From positions 1-6,040 of the forward strand of contig CAKUHM010000088.1 of the NCBI GenBank assembly GCA_934655835.1: a DNA stretch of 6,040 bases. The letters run 5' to 3'. The stretch's first letter is position 1; each line of letters starts with the position of its first letter. This document shows positions 1 to 4,962 of this stretch, in pieces. This stretch comes from an uncultured Collinsella sp. Its GTDB lineage: Bacteria > Actinomycetota > Coriobacteriia > Coriobacteriales > Coriobacteriaceae. The translations under genes were made by a program, and so were the position numbers. The notes beneath the pieces were generated by a model. The model saw only the letters and a program-made list of their open reading frames with translations. It searched no databases and was not told the origin of the DNA.

Positions 1-40
1 GGACGAAGAGGATGACGACGACTGGCGCAAGTACCTGTAG
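1..40 (+). CDS. C-terminal end of an unidentified protein (5'-truncated)
   Basis: Reading from base 2, twelve codons lead to a TAG stop at 38-40 and give the tail DEEDDDDWRKYL. The gene enters from outside the window. The tail is strongly acidic and ends in a short aromatic/basic stretch; that is too little to name a family. Support for it being real comes from the stem-loop with a T-run that begins 26 bases after the stop, as expected at the end of a plus-strand transcription unit. Acidic tails of this kind occur in many unrelated proteins, so I assign no function. Confidence 0.6.
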   Translation, partial: DEEDDDDWRKYL

Positions 41-65
41 GGCGACGCGCGCGATGTGACATGCC

Positions 66-99
66 AAGCCGGCGGGAGGAACTGCTCCTGTCGGCTTTT
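66..99 (+). terminator. Intrinsic terminator after the left-edge gene
   Basis: Arms AAGCCGGCGGGAG (66-78) and CTCCTGTCGGCTT (85-97) form a 13-bp stem with two G-U wobbles and a 6-nt loop, running into TTTT at 96-99. This is a textbook rho-independent shape. It ends only 19 bases before the start codon of the next gene on the same strand, so it could also act as a leaky or regulated terminator for that gene. Confidence 0.8.
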
Positions 100-104
100 A
101 CTGA

Positions 105-117
105 GTGAGGAGCTCAC
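105..117 (+). promoter_or_regulatory. Ribosome-binding site of the esterase gene, inside a small inverted repeat
   Basis: GAGGAG at 107-112 lies 6 bases before the ATG at 119 and decides the start over the upstream in-frame ATG at 56-61-region, which lies before the terminator. The site sits in GTGAG-GAG-CTCAC (105-117), a perfect 5-bp stem with a 3-nt loop that could partly mask the Shine-Dalgarno sequence. The stem is short, so regulation is only a possibility. Confidence 0.55.
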
Positions 118-118
118 G

Positions 119-778
119 ATGAAAAACGTTCTGTGCTTTGGCGACAGCAACACGTATGGTTACGATCCGGCGGGTATGCGCGACGGCACCGCGGTGCGCT
201 ATGCGCAAGATGTGCGCTGGTGCGGCGTGGCCCAGCGCGATCTGGGCGAGGGCTGGCATGTGATCGAGGAGGGCCTGAACGGCCGCACGACGGTGCGCGA
301 CGATATGTACCATCTGGACACCAACCTCAACGGCATTCGCGCGCTGCCGATGCTGCTGGAGTCGCATAAGCCGCTGGATGCCATTGTGATTATGCTGGGC
401 ACAAACGACTGCAAGACCGCTTTTAACGTGACGGCCACCGATATCGCTGACGGTGCCATGGCGCTCGTTCGCACGGTCCGCATGTTTCCGTGGACTGATG
501 CCGCGCCTTGCCCGCGCATTCTGCTGGTGGCTCCCATCAAGATTAAGCCGCAGATTGCCGATGTGTATATGACCGAGTTTGGCGAGCATGCCGTGGAGGC
601 ATCGGAGCATTTTGCCGAGTACTACGCGTGGGTGGCCGAGCAGCTCGGCTGCGACTTTATGAATGCCGCCGATTTTGCCGAGCCGGGGGATATCGACTAT
701 CTGCACATGATGCCCGAGGGCCACGAGAGCCTGGGCCACGCCGTGGCGGCCAAGCTCCAAGAGATGTTGGGTGAGTAG
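119..778 (+). CDS. SGNH/GDSL-family hydrolase (arylesterase-like)
   Basis: The 219-residue protein is a cytoplasmic serine esterase by its motifs; its substrate cannot be read from the sequence. Block I is FGDSNTYG at residues 7-14 with the nucleophile Ser10. Block II is EGLNGRTT at 51-58 (oxyanion-hole Gly). Block III is GTND at 94-97 (Asn96). Block V supplies Asp193 and His196 in DYLH. The GLNGRTT form of block II and the short single-domain length resemble the mycobacterial arylesterase/acyltransferase (MsAcT) type more than secreted GDSL lipases. There is no signal peptide or membrane segment. The start at 119 follows a strong Shine-Dalgarno site; a longer reading from 56 would have to translate through the terminator stem. 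A REP-like hairpin begins 9 bases after the stop. Family assignment is secure, the biological role open (esterase, deacetylase or transacylase). Confidence 0.9.
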   Translation: MKNVLCFGDSNTYGYDPAGMRDGTAVRYAQDVRWCGVAQRDLGEGWHVIEEGLNGRTTVRDDMYHLDTNLNGIRALPMLLESHKPLDAIVIMLGTNDCKTAFNVTATDIADGAMALVRTVRMFPWTDAAPCPRILLVAPIKIKPQIADVYMTEFGEHAVEASEHFAEYYAWVAEQLGCDFMNAADFAEPGDIDYLHMMPEGHESLGHAVAAKLQEMLGE

Positions 779-787
779 CGCGACCCC

Positions 788-826
788 AAACCACCACAAA
801 GGGGACAGGCACCTTTGTGGTGGTTT
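788..826. repeat. REP-like palindromic repeat, copy 1
   Basis: AAACCACCACAAAGG (788-802) and its exact reverse complement (812-826) enclose the 9-nt loop GGACAGGCA, giving a perfect 15-bp stem. A near-identical copy lies in the same orientation at 1755-1793. The GGGGACAGGCACC core resembles repeats that, as I recall, are spread by REP-associated (Y1/RAYT) transposases; no such transposase is in this window. Followed by TTTT at 824-827, it may also end transcription of the esterase gene. Confidence 0.85.
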
Positions 827-857
827 TGCCCGCGTTAACGAGCGGATCGGTTGCCAT

Positions 858-1469
858 ATGGGCATGGACGAGCTCATTGACCTCTTTGCCGAGGGCGACG
901 AGCTTGTCTCAAACACCGCTTTTGAGGATTTGGAACTTGCCTACGACGTGGCGAACGGCGCGACGTTCGATGGCGTCGTATTTCGATCCTGCGTGTTCGA
1001 TGGCGTCGACTGGAGCGGATCGACGCTTCGCGACGTCGTGTTTCGCGGCTGCCGCTTTATCCGCTGCAACATGGAGGGCTGCTGGCTCAATCGCTGCGAC
1101 TTTGTTGACTGCTCGGCGCCGGGACTCAACTTGCTCAAGGCGCGCCTGTCGAGCGTGTCGTTTGCATCGTGTGATTTGAGCTACGCGAACCTCTCGGAAG
1201 GACGCATCGGGCCCCTGGCGGCGCGCGATACGCGTCTGATCGAGGCGACACTCCAGGGCGCCAAGCTGGGGCAGTTGCGCCTAGACGGCTGCGACCTGAC
1301 GCGCGTCGATGTGTTTAAGACCCCGCTTTCCGGCATGGATGAGTCGCGCTGCACGTTTGCGGCTCCTGTTGTTTCGGGCGACTACCGTGAGCTGCGGGGC
1401 CTGACGGTCAACGCCGAGCAGGCGCTGGCGTTGTCGGGTCTGCTTGGCATCCAGCTCGCCGACGAATAA
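858..1469 (+). CDS. Pentapeptide-repeat protein
   Basis: The 203-residue protein is built mostly of tandem five-residue units of the A(N/D)LXX type, with F, L, W or M at the central position: for example TFDGV, VFRSC, VFDGV, DWSGS, TLRDV, VFRGC, RFIRC, DFVDC, SFASC, DLSYA, NLSEG, TLQGA, RLDGC, DLTRV. They run from about residue 21 to 167 with a few irregular units, which predicts a right-handed quadrilateral beta-helix. Cysteine is unusually frequent at the last position. The C-terminal segment (about 172-199, GDYRELRGLTVNAEQALALS) looks like the closing motif of YjbI-like members. Some family members mimic DNA and protect gyrase; nothing here shows that. The start is uncertain: ATG at 858 and 864 both have weak ribosome-binding sites. 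An ATG at 771 overlaps the esterase stop and would translate the REP-like repeat, so I prefer 858. No promoter is evident; coupling to the esterase gene is likely. Confidence 0.85.
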   Translation: MGMDELIDLFAEGDELVSNTAFEDLELAYDVANGATFDGVVFRSCVFDGVDWSGSTLRDVVFRGCRFIRCNMEGCWLNRCDFVDCSAPGLNLLKARLSSVSFASCDLSYANLSEGRIGPLAARDTRLIEATLQGAKLGQLRLDGCDLTRVDVFKTPLSGMDESRCTFAAPVVSGDYRELRGLTVNAEQALALSGLLGIQLADE

Positions 1470-1498
1470 GCGCACCGGTCCTTTGCTCGACTGCCATC

Positions 1499-1572
1499 AA
1501 AAAACAAACCGTCGCAACATTCGATAATTTTTCGCGTTTGCGCGATTTTCATCGAATGTTGCGACGGTTTTT
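1499..1572. terminator. Long hairpin, probable bidirectional terminator
   Basis: A perfect 20-bp inverted repeat (1506-1525 with 1551-1570, arm core CCGTCGCAACATTCGAT) encloses a 25-nt loop that itself holds a 5-bp stem TCGCG/CGCGA (1532-1536 with 1541-1545). The right arm runs into TTTTT at 1568-1572 and the left is preceded by AAAAAA at 1499-1504, so it is terminator-like on both strands. It lies 36 bases after the pentapeptide gene on the plus strand. The stem is longer and the loop larger than in ordinary terminators. Confidence 0.7.
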
Positions 1573-1573
1573 A

Positions 1574-1600
1574 GTGCAAAGTAGCATGATCCTTTTGCAC
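1574..1600. repeat. Small inverted repeat in the repeat-rich spacer
   Basis: GTGCAAA (1574-1580) and TTTGCAC (1594-1600) form a 7-bp inverted repeat with a 13-nt loop. It sits immediately between the long hairpin and the 40-bp-period array. No function can be assigned; it may be chance or part of a larger structured region. Confidence 0.4.
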
Positions 1601-1605
1601 CACCT

Positions 1606-1750
1606 GTTTGTCTCGATCTGTAACATCTGGGCGGCTAAATCGTCCCTATCTGTTACAGATCGAGATAAGCTGAAGGACCAGAATGAAATATCTCGATCTG
1701 TAACAGGTGGACCAGAAAATGGACTCTTATTGTTACAGATCGAAATATTT
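1606..1750. repeat. Four-copy 40-bp-period array of alternating inverted 15-bp motifs
   Basis: TCTCGATCTGTAACA occurs forward at 1611-1625 and 1691-1705. Its reverse complement is at 1651-1665 (exact) and 1731-1745 (one mismatch). Copies start exactly 40 bp apart and alternate in orientation; the three 25-bp spacers differ in sequence apart from a shared GGACCAGAA. Adjacent pairs fold as hairpins: 1606-1670 (20-bp stem with two G-U pairs) and 1686-1750 (20-bp stem with one mismatch), each with a 25-nt loop; copies 2 and 3 can pair instead. A period of 40 is not a multiple of three, which argues against coding. There is no T-run, so these are not ordinary terminators. The role is unknown: regularly spaced protein sites, structured RNA or a small mobile repeat are all possible. 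Confidence 0.85.
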
Positions 1751-1754
1751 GCGG

Positions 1755-1793
1755 GAACCACCAAAAAGGGGACAGGCACCTTTGTGGTGGTTT
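1755..1793. repeat. REP-like palindromic repeat, copy 2
   Basis: This 39-bp element matches the copy at 788-826 except at two positions: C to A in the left arm (1764), which breaks one stem pair, and a G for A at its outer left end (1755). Loop sequence and orientation are the same. It starts 12 bases beyond the thiD stop and could serve as a 3'-end hairpin for thiD, though no T-run follows on that strand. Confidence 0.85.
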
Positions 1794-1805
1794 GGATTGG
1801 TGACT

Positions 1806-2636
1806 TTAGTACTGCCACATGTGGTTGACGGGGCCGGAGCCTTTGCCCATGTCGAAACCTGCGGCGAGGGCGCCCGTTAGGTAGGCCTTGCCGGCGTTGA
1901 TGGCGTCGGCAAGATCCATGCCCTGGGCCAGCGCGCAGGCGATAGCGGACGAGAGTGTGCAGCCGGTGCCGTGCGTGTTGCTGGTCTCGATGCGCTTGTG
2001 ACGGAACCACGTGGTGAGCGGATCGCCCAGGTGGTTTCCCTCGTCATCGAGCGGCGCGGGCTCGGCCAGCACGTCGTTGGCTTCATTGACAAAATGCCCT
2101 CCCTTAACGAGGGCCGAGCAGCCAAAGCGTCGGGTGAGGAGCATGGCGGCATTTTGCTGGGTGCGCTCGGAATCGACTTCGTAATCGAGCAGCGCCATGG
2201 CCTCGGGAATGTTGGGCGTGATAACCGTCGCCAAGGGGAACAGGCGGCGGGTGAGTGCCTCGGAAGCATCCTCGGCAATGAGTCGAGCGCCCGAGGTGGC
2301 GACCATAACGGGGTCGACCACGATGTTCTGCGCGTCCCAGGCGCTCAGGCGGTCGGCGATGACCTCGATGATCTCGGCAGACGAAACCATGCCAATCTTG
2401 ACGGCGCTCGGGCGGATGTCGTCGAAGACCGCATCGATTTGCGCGGCGACGATATCGGGGGAGATATCCTGGACCGCCGTGACGCCCAGCGTGTTTTGCG
2501 CCGTAATGGCGGTAATGGCCGTCTCGGCATACAGGCGATGCGCCGTGATGGTCTTGATGTCGGCCTGAATGCCGGCGCCACCGCTGGAATCAGATCCTGC
2601 GATGGACAGAACGGCAGGTACCCTACTACGATCCAT
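1806..2636 (-). CDS. thiD: Hydroxymethylpyrimidine/phosphomethylpyrimidine kinase
   Basis: This 276-residue cytoplasmic enzyme of the ribokinase-like fold phosphorylates HMP and HMP-P to HMP-PP, the pyrimidine half of thiamine. The N-terminal motif GSDSSGGAGIQADIKT (residues 14-29) is diagnostic for ThiD. VVDPVMVATSG (106-116), TPN (140-142) and KGGH (178-181) follow. HGTGCT (222-227) forms the anion hole, with Cys226 at the position expected for the catalytic residue. Length is normal and there is no fused ThiE or TenA domain. The ATG at 2634-2636 is preceded by AAGGGAG (2642-2648 in plus coordinates) at good spacing. It lies downstream of thiC on the same strand with a 182-base gap and appears to have its own -10 element. 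I see no riboswitch in its short leader, so control may differ from that of thiC. Confidence 0.95.
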   Translation of the reverse strand: MDRSRVPAVLSIAGSDSSGGAGIQADIKTITAHRLYAETAITAITAQNTLGVTAVQDISPDIVAAQIDAVFDDIRPSAVKIGMVSSAEIIEVIADRLSAWDAQNIVVDPVMVATSGARLIAEDASEALTRRLFPLATVITPNIPEAMALLDYEVDSERTQQNAAMLLTRRFGCSALVKGGHFVNEANDVLAEPAPLDDEGNHLGDPLTTWFRHKRIETSNTHGTGCTLSSAIACALAQGMDLADAINAGKAYLTGALAAGFDMGKGSGPVNHMWQY

Positions 2637-2682
2637 GTTCGCTCCCTTGTTCGGTCGGATTCAAATGGGTCTTTAAGCCAGC

Positions 2683-2688
2683 ATTATA
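2683..2688 (-). promoter_or_regulatory. Probable thiD promoter (-10 element)
   Basis: The minus strand reads TATAAT here, a perfect sigma-70-type -10 hexamer, 45 bases before the thiD start codon; this would give a leader of about 40 nt. The -35 region is weak: TCGACA (2710-2715) resembles TTGACA, but its 21-bp spacing is too long. Confidence rests on the -10 hexamer and its location only. Confidence 0.5.
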
Positions 2689-2741
2689 AAGATGCCCAGG
2701 CCGACTCTATGTCGAACCCGGGCGGGTGATGCAATCTTTAC

Positions 2742-2779
2742 GCAAATGTAAGCAAATGTTCACACGTCAACAATTGACG
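2742..2779. repeat. Short direct and inverted repeats in the thiC-thiD gap
   Basis: GCAAATGT occurs twice, at 2742-2749 and 2752-2759, exactly one helical turn apart. It is followed by the inverted repeat CGTCAA-CAA-TTGACG (2765-2779). They lie upstream of the putative thiD promoter and downstream of thiC, so they could be a regulator site for thiD or part of the thiC 3' end. No T-run is present. Confidence 0.4.
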
Positions 2780-2788
2780 GGCGCCGAC

Positions 2789-2813
2789 TCGCCGCTAGAA
2801 GCGATCGCAGCGA
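2789..2813 (-). terminator. Weak hairpin just after thiC, doubtful terminator
   Basis: Arms at 2789-2795 and 2807-2813 pair over 7 bp (one G-U on the minus strand) around an 11-nt loop, starting 5 bases after the thiC stop. No T-tract follows on the minus strand, so intrinsic termination is unlikely and thiC transcripts may continue into thiD. It may merely protect the 3' end or be chance. Confidence 0.25.
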
Positions 2814-2818
2814 GGAAC

Positions 2819-4153
2819 CTAGTCCTCCATGCCAAGATCGATCGTCGTGCCCTCGAACACCTTGTTGACGGTGCGGACGGCGCACATCTTGCCGCACATG
2901 GTGCAGGTGCCCTCGGTGGCGGCAGGGGACTCCTCGTAGCGCTTCTTGCCGGTAACCGGGTCGAGGGCGCACTTCCACATGGCGTCCCAGTCGAGCTTGC
3001 GGCGTGCCTGGCCCATCTTGTCGTCCATATCGCGGGCATGCGGCACCTTCTTGGCGATATCGGCGGCGTGCGCGGCGATCTTGGTGGCCATGAGGCCGTC
3101 GAGCACGTCCTGGGCGTTGGGCAGGCACAGGTGCTCGGCGGGCGTCACGTAGCACAGGAAGTCGGCGCCGGAGCTGGCGGAGATGGCGCCACCGATGGCA
3201 GCGGTGATGTGGTCGTAGCCCACACCGATATCGGTCACCAGCGGCCCCAGCACATAGAACGGGGCGTTGTGGCACAGGCGCTTCTGCAGCTTCATATTGG
3301 CGGCGATCTCGTCGAGCGCCATGTGGCCGGGACCCTCGACCATGACCTGGACGCCGGCGGCCCATGCGCGCTTGCACAGCTTGCCCAGCTCGATCATCTC
3401 GGCGGTCTCGGTGGCATCGTTGGAGTCGTAGAGGCAGCCCGGGCGGCAGGAGTCGCCGAGCGAGATCGTCACGTCGTATTCGTGGCAGATCTCGAGCACC
3501 TCGTCGTAGAACTCGTAGAAGGGGTTCTCGTTACCGGTGACTTCCATCCAGCCAAACAGCAGCGAGCCGCCGCGGCTGACGATGTTCATCAGGCGGCCGG
3601 TCTCCTTAAAGGTCTTGATGACCGACTTGTTGATGCCGCAGTGGATAGTCATAAAGTCCACGCCATCCTCGGCATGCGCGCGCACGACCTCGAGCAGGTC
3701 GTCCTTGGTCAGCTTGACCAGCGGCTTTTCCATGTAGCCGATGGCGTCGTACATGGGGACGGTGCCCACCATGAGCGGCGTCTCGTCGATGAGCTGCTGG
3801 CGGAACTGGCGCGTCTTGCCCGAGTTGGAGAGGTCCATGATGGCGTCGGCGCCAAAGTCCTCGGCGATCTTGACCTTCTTCCACTCCTCGGCGGCATCGG
3901 CCTTATCGCCCGAGATGCCTAGGTTGACGTTGACCTTGGTGGACAGGCCCTCGCCGACACCAAAGGCGCGCATGCCCTTTTTGATATGCACGATGTTGGC
4001 GGGGATGGCGATGCGGCCGTCGGCCACGCGCTCGCGGATGTACTCGGGGTCGCGATGCTCGCGCTCGGCAACCTCCTTCATCTGCGGCGTAATCTGCCCG
4101 GCACGGGCGAAGTCGATTTGCGTGACGAGCTTGGGCTCGGTCTGTGTGCTCAT
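2819..4153 (-). CDS. thiC: Phosphomethylpyrimidine synthase ThiC
   Basis: This 444-residue radical-SAM enzyme converts 5-aminoimidazole ribotide to HMP-P, the committed step of the pyrimidine branch. It is the short form, without the extra N-terminal domain of proteobacterial ThiC. Recognisable blocks are PANIVHIKKGM (51-61), STKVNVNLG (71-79), MDLSNSGK (106-113), HCGIN (171-175), SLGDSCRPGCLYD (231-243) and VEGPGHM (272-278), followed by the C-terminal cluster motif. That motif reads C417-TM-C420-GKM-C424, i.e. CX2CX3C, whereas the motif usually described for ThiC is CX2CX4C. The ATG at 4151-4153 is chosen because AAGGGAG (4162-4168) stands 8 bases upstream. An in-frame ATG at 4177 lies inside the riboswitch core and is rejected. 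Expression should be repressed by TPP through the leader riboswitch. thiD follows on the same strand. Confidence 0.97.
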   Translation of the reverse strand: MSTQTEPKLVTQIDFARAGQITPQMKEVAEREHRDPEYIRERVADGRIAIPANIVHIKKGMRAFGVGEGLSTKVNVNLGISGDKADAAEEWKKVKIAEDFGADAIMDLSNSGKTRQFRQQLIDETPLMVGTVPMYDAIGYMEKPLVKLTKDDLLEVVRAHAEDGVDFMTIHCGINKSVIKTFKETGRLMNIVSRGGSLLFGWMEVTGNENPFYEFYDEVLEICHEYDVTISLGDSCRPGCLYDSNDATETAEMIELGKLCKRAWAAGVQVMVEGPGHMALDEIAANMKLQKRLCHNAPFYVLGPLVTDIGVGYDHITAAIGGAISASSGADFLCYVTPAEHLCLPNAQDVLDGLMATKIAAHAADIAKKVPHARDMDDKMGQARRKLDWDAMWKCALDPVTGKKRYEESPAATEGTCTMCGKMCAVRTVNKVFEGTTIDLGMED

Positions 4154-4161
4154 TGGCACGG

Positions 4162-4250
4162 CTCCCTTCGTTGGCATTACCCATATCAGGTTTGCGGGTC
4201 AGGGCGGGCGCGCCCAGTCTCAGCCTGCCGTCTTGTCCTGCAAGCTCCCC
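4162..4250 (-). promoter_or_regulatory. TPP riboswitch (THI element) of thiC
   Basis: On the minus strand the leader contains the conserved aptamer parts in order: GGGGAGC (from 4250), CTGAGA (4223-4218), ACCTGAT (4191-4185), then GGTAATGCCA (4181-4172) and the closing GAAGGGAG. Between CTGAGA and ACCTGAT lies an additional 5-bp stem GGGCG-CGCC-CGCCC (4215-4202), matching the optional P3a position. The terminal GGGAG of the element doubles as the thiC Shine-Dalgarno site, and no terminator stem with a T-run separates it from the start codon. This points to control of translation initiation by TPP (inference). Confidence 0.96.
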
Positions 4251-4267
4251 GTTATGTCATGGGCTCA

Positions 4268-4298
4268 AGTATAGCCTGAATGGGTACGATTGAGCCAA
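4268..4298 (-). promoter_or_regulatory. Probable thiC promoter
   Basis: The minus strand has TATACT at 4273-4268 as a -10 element and TTGGCT at 4298-4293 as a possible -35, with a somewhat long 19-bp spacer. The predicted transcript starts near 4261, about ten bases before the riboswitch aptamer, as expected. A 7-bp inverted repeat (GGCTCAA 4262-4268, TTGAGCC 4290-4296) overlaps both elements. It also lies upstream of the divergent gene at 4324, for which I see no convincing plus-strand promoter. Confidence 0.55.
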
Positions 4299-4323
4299 CG
4301 AGTGTGCCTGTGGGGAGGCGAAC

Positions 4324-4839
4324 ATGGAAGACAAGCATCTATATCGAGAGACGCAATGGGATGTATCGGCCGAGGAAAGCCGTGCGCACCATGGACTGGT
4401 CGCGATTGGCTTTGCGGTGCTTGCCGTGCTGGTGATTGCCTTTTGCATTTGGACGTTTGGCGGTCGCGGCGGTGCTGCCTGGGGGTTCGAGGCCGACGAC
4501 AGCCTGCCGATTATGACGGTGAAGGTCGCTGGCGGCAACACGGTGGCCGCTCCGGGCGACTATTGGTATCCGCGCGATGGGTTTGTGCAGCTGCAGCTGA
4601 GTGGTGGGTCCATTCCGGGCGAAGAGATTGAGCGTGTGGTCTTTGATGCATCGCTCAAGACGCTGACGGTCGAGCTCAAAGATCAAGGGGATGTGCCCAC
4701 GACCATGGATATCGCGCTTACGGAATGGCGCCTGGAGCCCCCGTCGGGTGTCAAGGCGTCCGAAGTGGAGCACGTTAAAGTTATCTATCAGGACGGCTCG
4801 ACAAACGAGATTGCCAAGGCCGACGGCCTGGCAGAATAG
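4324..4839 (+). CDS. Single-pass membrane protein of unknown function
   Basis: I do not recognise this 171-residue protein. Residues 1-22 are a charged N-terminus. Residues 24-45 (GLVAIGFAVLAVLVIAFCIW and onward) form one clear transmembrane helix, followed by a Gly-rich linker GGRGG. Residues 55-171 are a soluble domain rich in beta-prone stretches (IMTVKVAGG, FVQLQLSGG, TLTVELKD, HVKVIYQDG), probably outside the membrane. There is no lipobox cysteine and no cleavage site that would clearly release it. The ATG is strongly supported by GGGGAGG at 4312-4318. It stands alone, divergent from thiC and convergent with yaaA, so the context gives no functional hint. It could be an envelope-anchored small-domain protein; nothing supports a sharper call. 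Confidence 0.8.
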   Translation: MEDKHLYRETQWDVSAEESRAHHGLVAIGFAVLAVLVIAFCIWTFGGRGGAAWGFEADDSLPIMTVKVAGGNTVAAPGDYWYPRDGFVQLQLSGGSIPGEEIERVVFDASLKTLTVELKDQGDVPTTMDIALTEWRLEPPSGVKASEVEHVKVIYQDGSTNEIAKADGLAE

Positions 4840-4863
4840 ACACGCCGCCTGGACAGCCCCTTC

Positions 4864-4935
4864 AAAAAAGTTGCGGTGGAATAGTTCCTGTTTGGCCTGT
4901 TAGTAGGCTTATTGAGGAACTATTTCACCGCAACT
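4864..4935 (-). terminator. Terminator-like hairpin A downstream of yaaA
   Basis: Arms 4869-4889 and 4915-4935 pair over 21 bp with one G-T position (4879/4925) around a 25-nt loop holding an inner GCCT/AGGC stem. On the minus strand the stem runs into TTTTTT (4869-4864), 28 bases after the yaaA stop, which is a good intrinsic terminator. No T-run exists on the plus strand, so the convergent membrane-protein gene is served less well. The outer stem GTTGCGGTGGAATA is shared with the hairpin at 5795-5860. Confidence 0.8.
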
Positions 4936-4962
4936 GACAAGGGGGCTGGATATGGTGGAGGG

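Noticed and set aside
771..857. Upstream ATG at 771 as start of the pentapeptide protein
   Set aside because: It would overlap the esterase stop and add 29 residues encoded by the REP-like repeat; these residues do not resemble the family. The start at 858 or 864 is more plausible, though its ribosome-binding site is weak.
98..916. Long minus-strand open frame of 272 codons over the esterase gene
   Set aside because: It is antisense to a gene with complete SGNH motifs and a strong ribosome-binding site. Its translation is rich in His, Arg and Ala with no recognisable domain, typical of the reverse strand of a GC-rich gene, and it would cross the REP-like repeat.
1506..1570. Long hairpins considered as integron attC sites
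   Set aside because: I see no properly placed RYYYAAC/GTTRRRY core pair, the stems are near-perfect rather than bulged, and no integrase or gene-cassette organisation is present.
1606..1750. Array considered as a CRISPR
   Set aside because: The repeats are only 15 bp and alternate in orientation, the spacers are 25 bp, there are four copies, and no cas gene or leader is visible. CRISPR repeats are longer and keep one orientation.
1815..1824. Perfect 10-bp palindrome CCACATGTGG
   Set aside because: It lies within the coding end of thiD, and a single 10-bp palindrome of this kind is easily due to chance and codon constraints.
1538..1828. Plus-strand open frame of 96 codons across the repeat-rich spacer
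   Set aside because: It begins inside the loop of a hairpin, runs through the 40-bp array, whose copies fall in different frames, and ends in the antisense of thiD. It has no convincing ribosome-binding site.
2726..3922. Plus-strand open frame of 398 codons over thiC
   Set aside because: It lies antisense to thiC, which has all family motifs and a riboswitch. Its translation is low-complexity (His, Gly, Ala, Leu, Val), as produced by the reverse strand of GC-rich codons.
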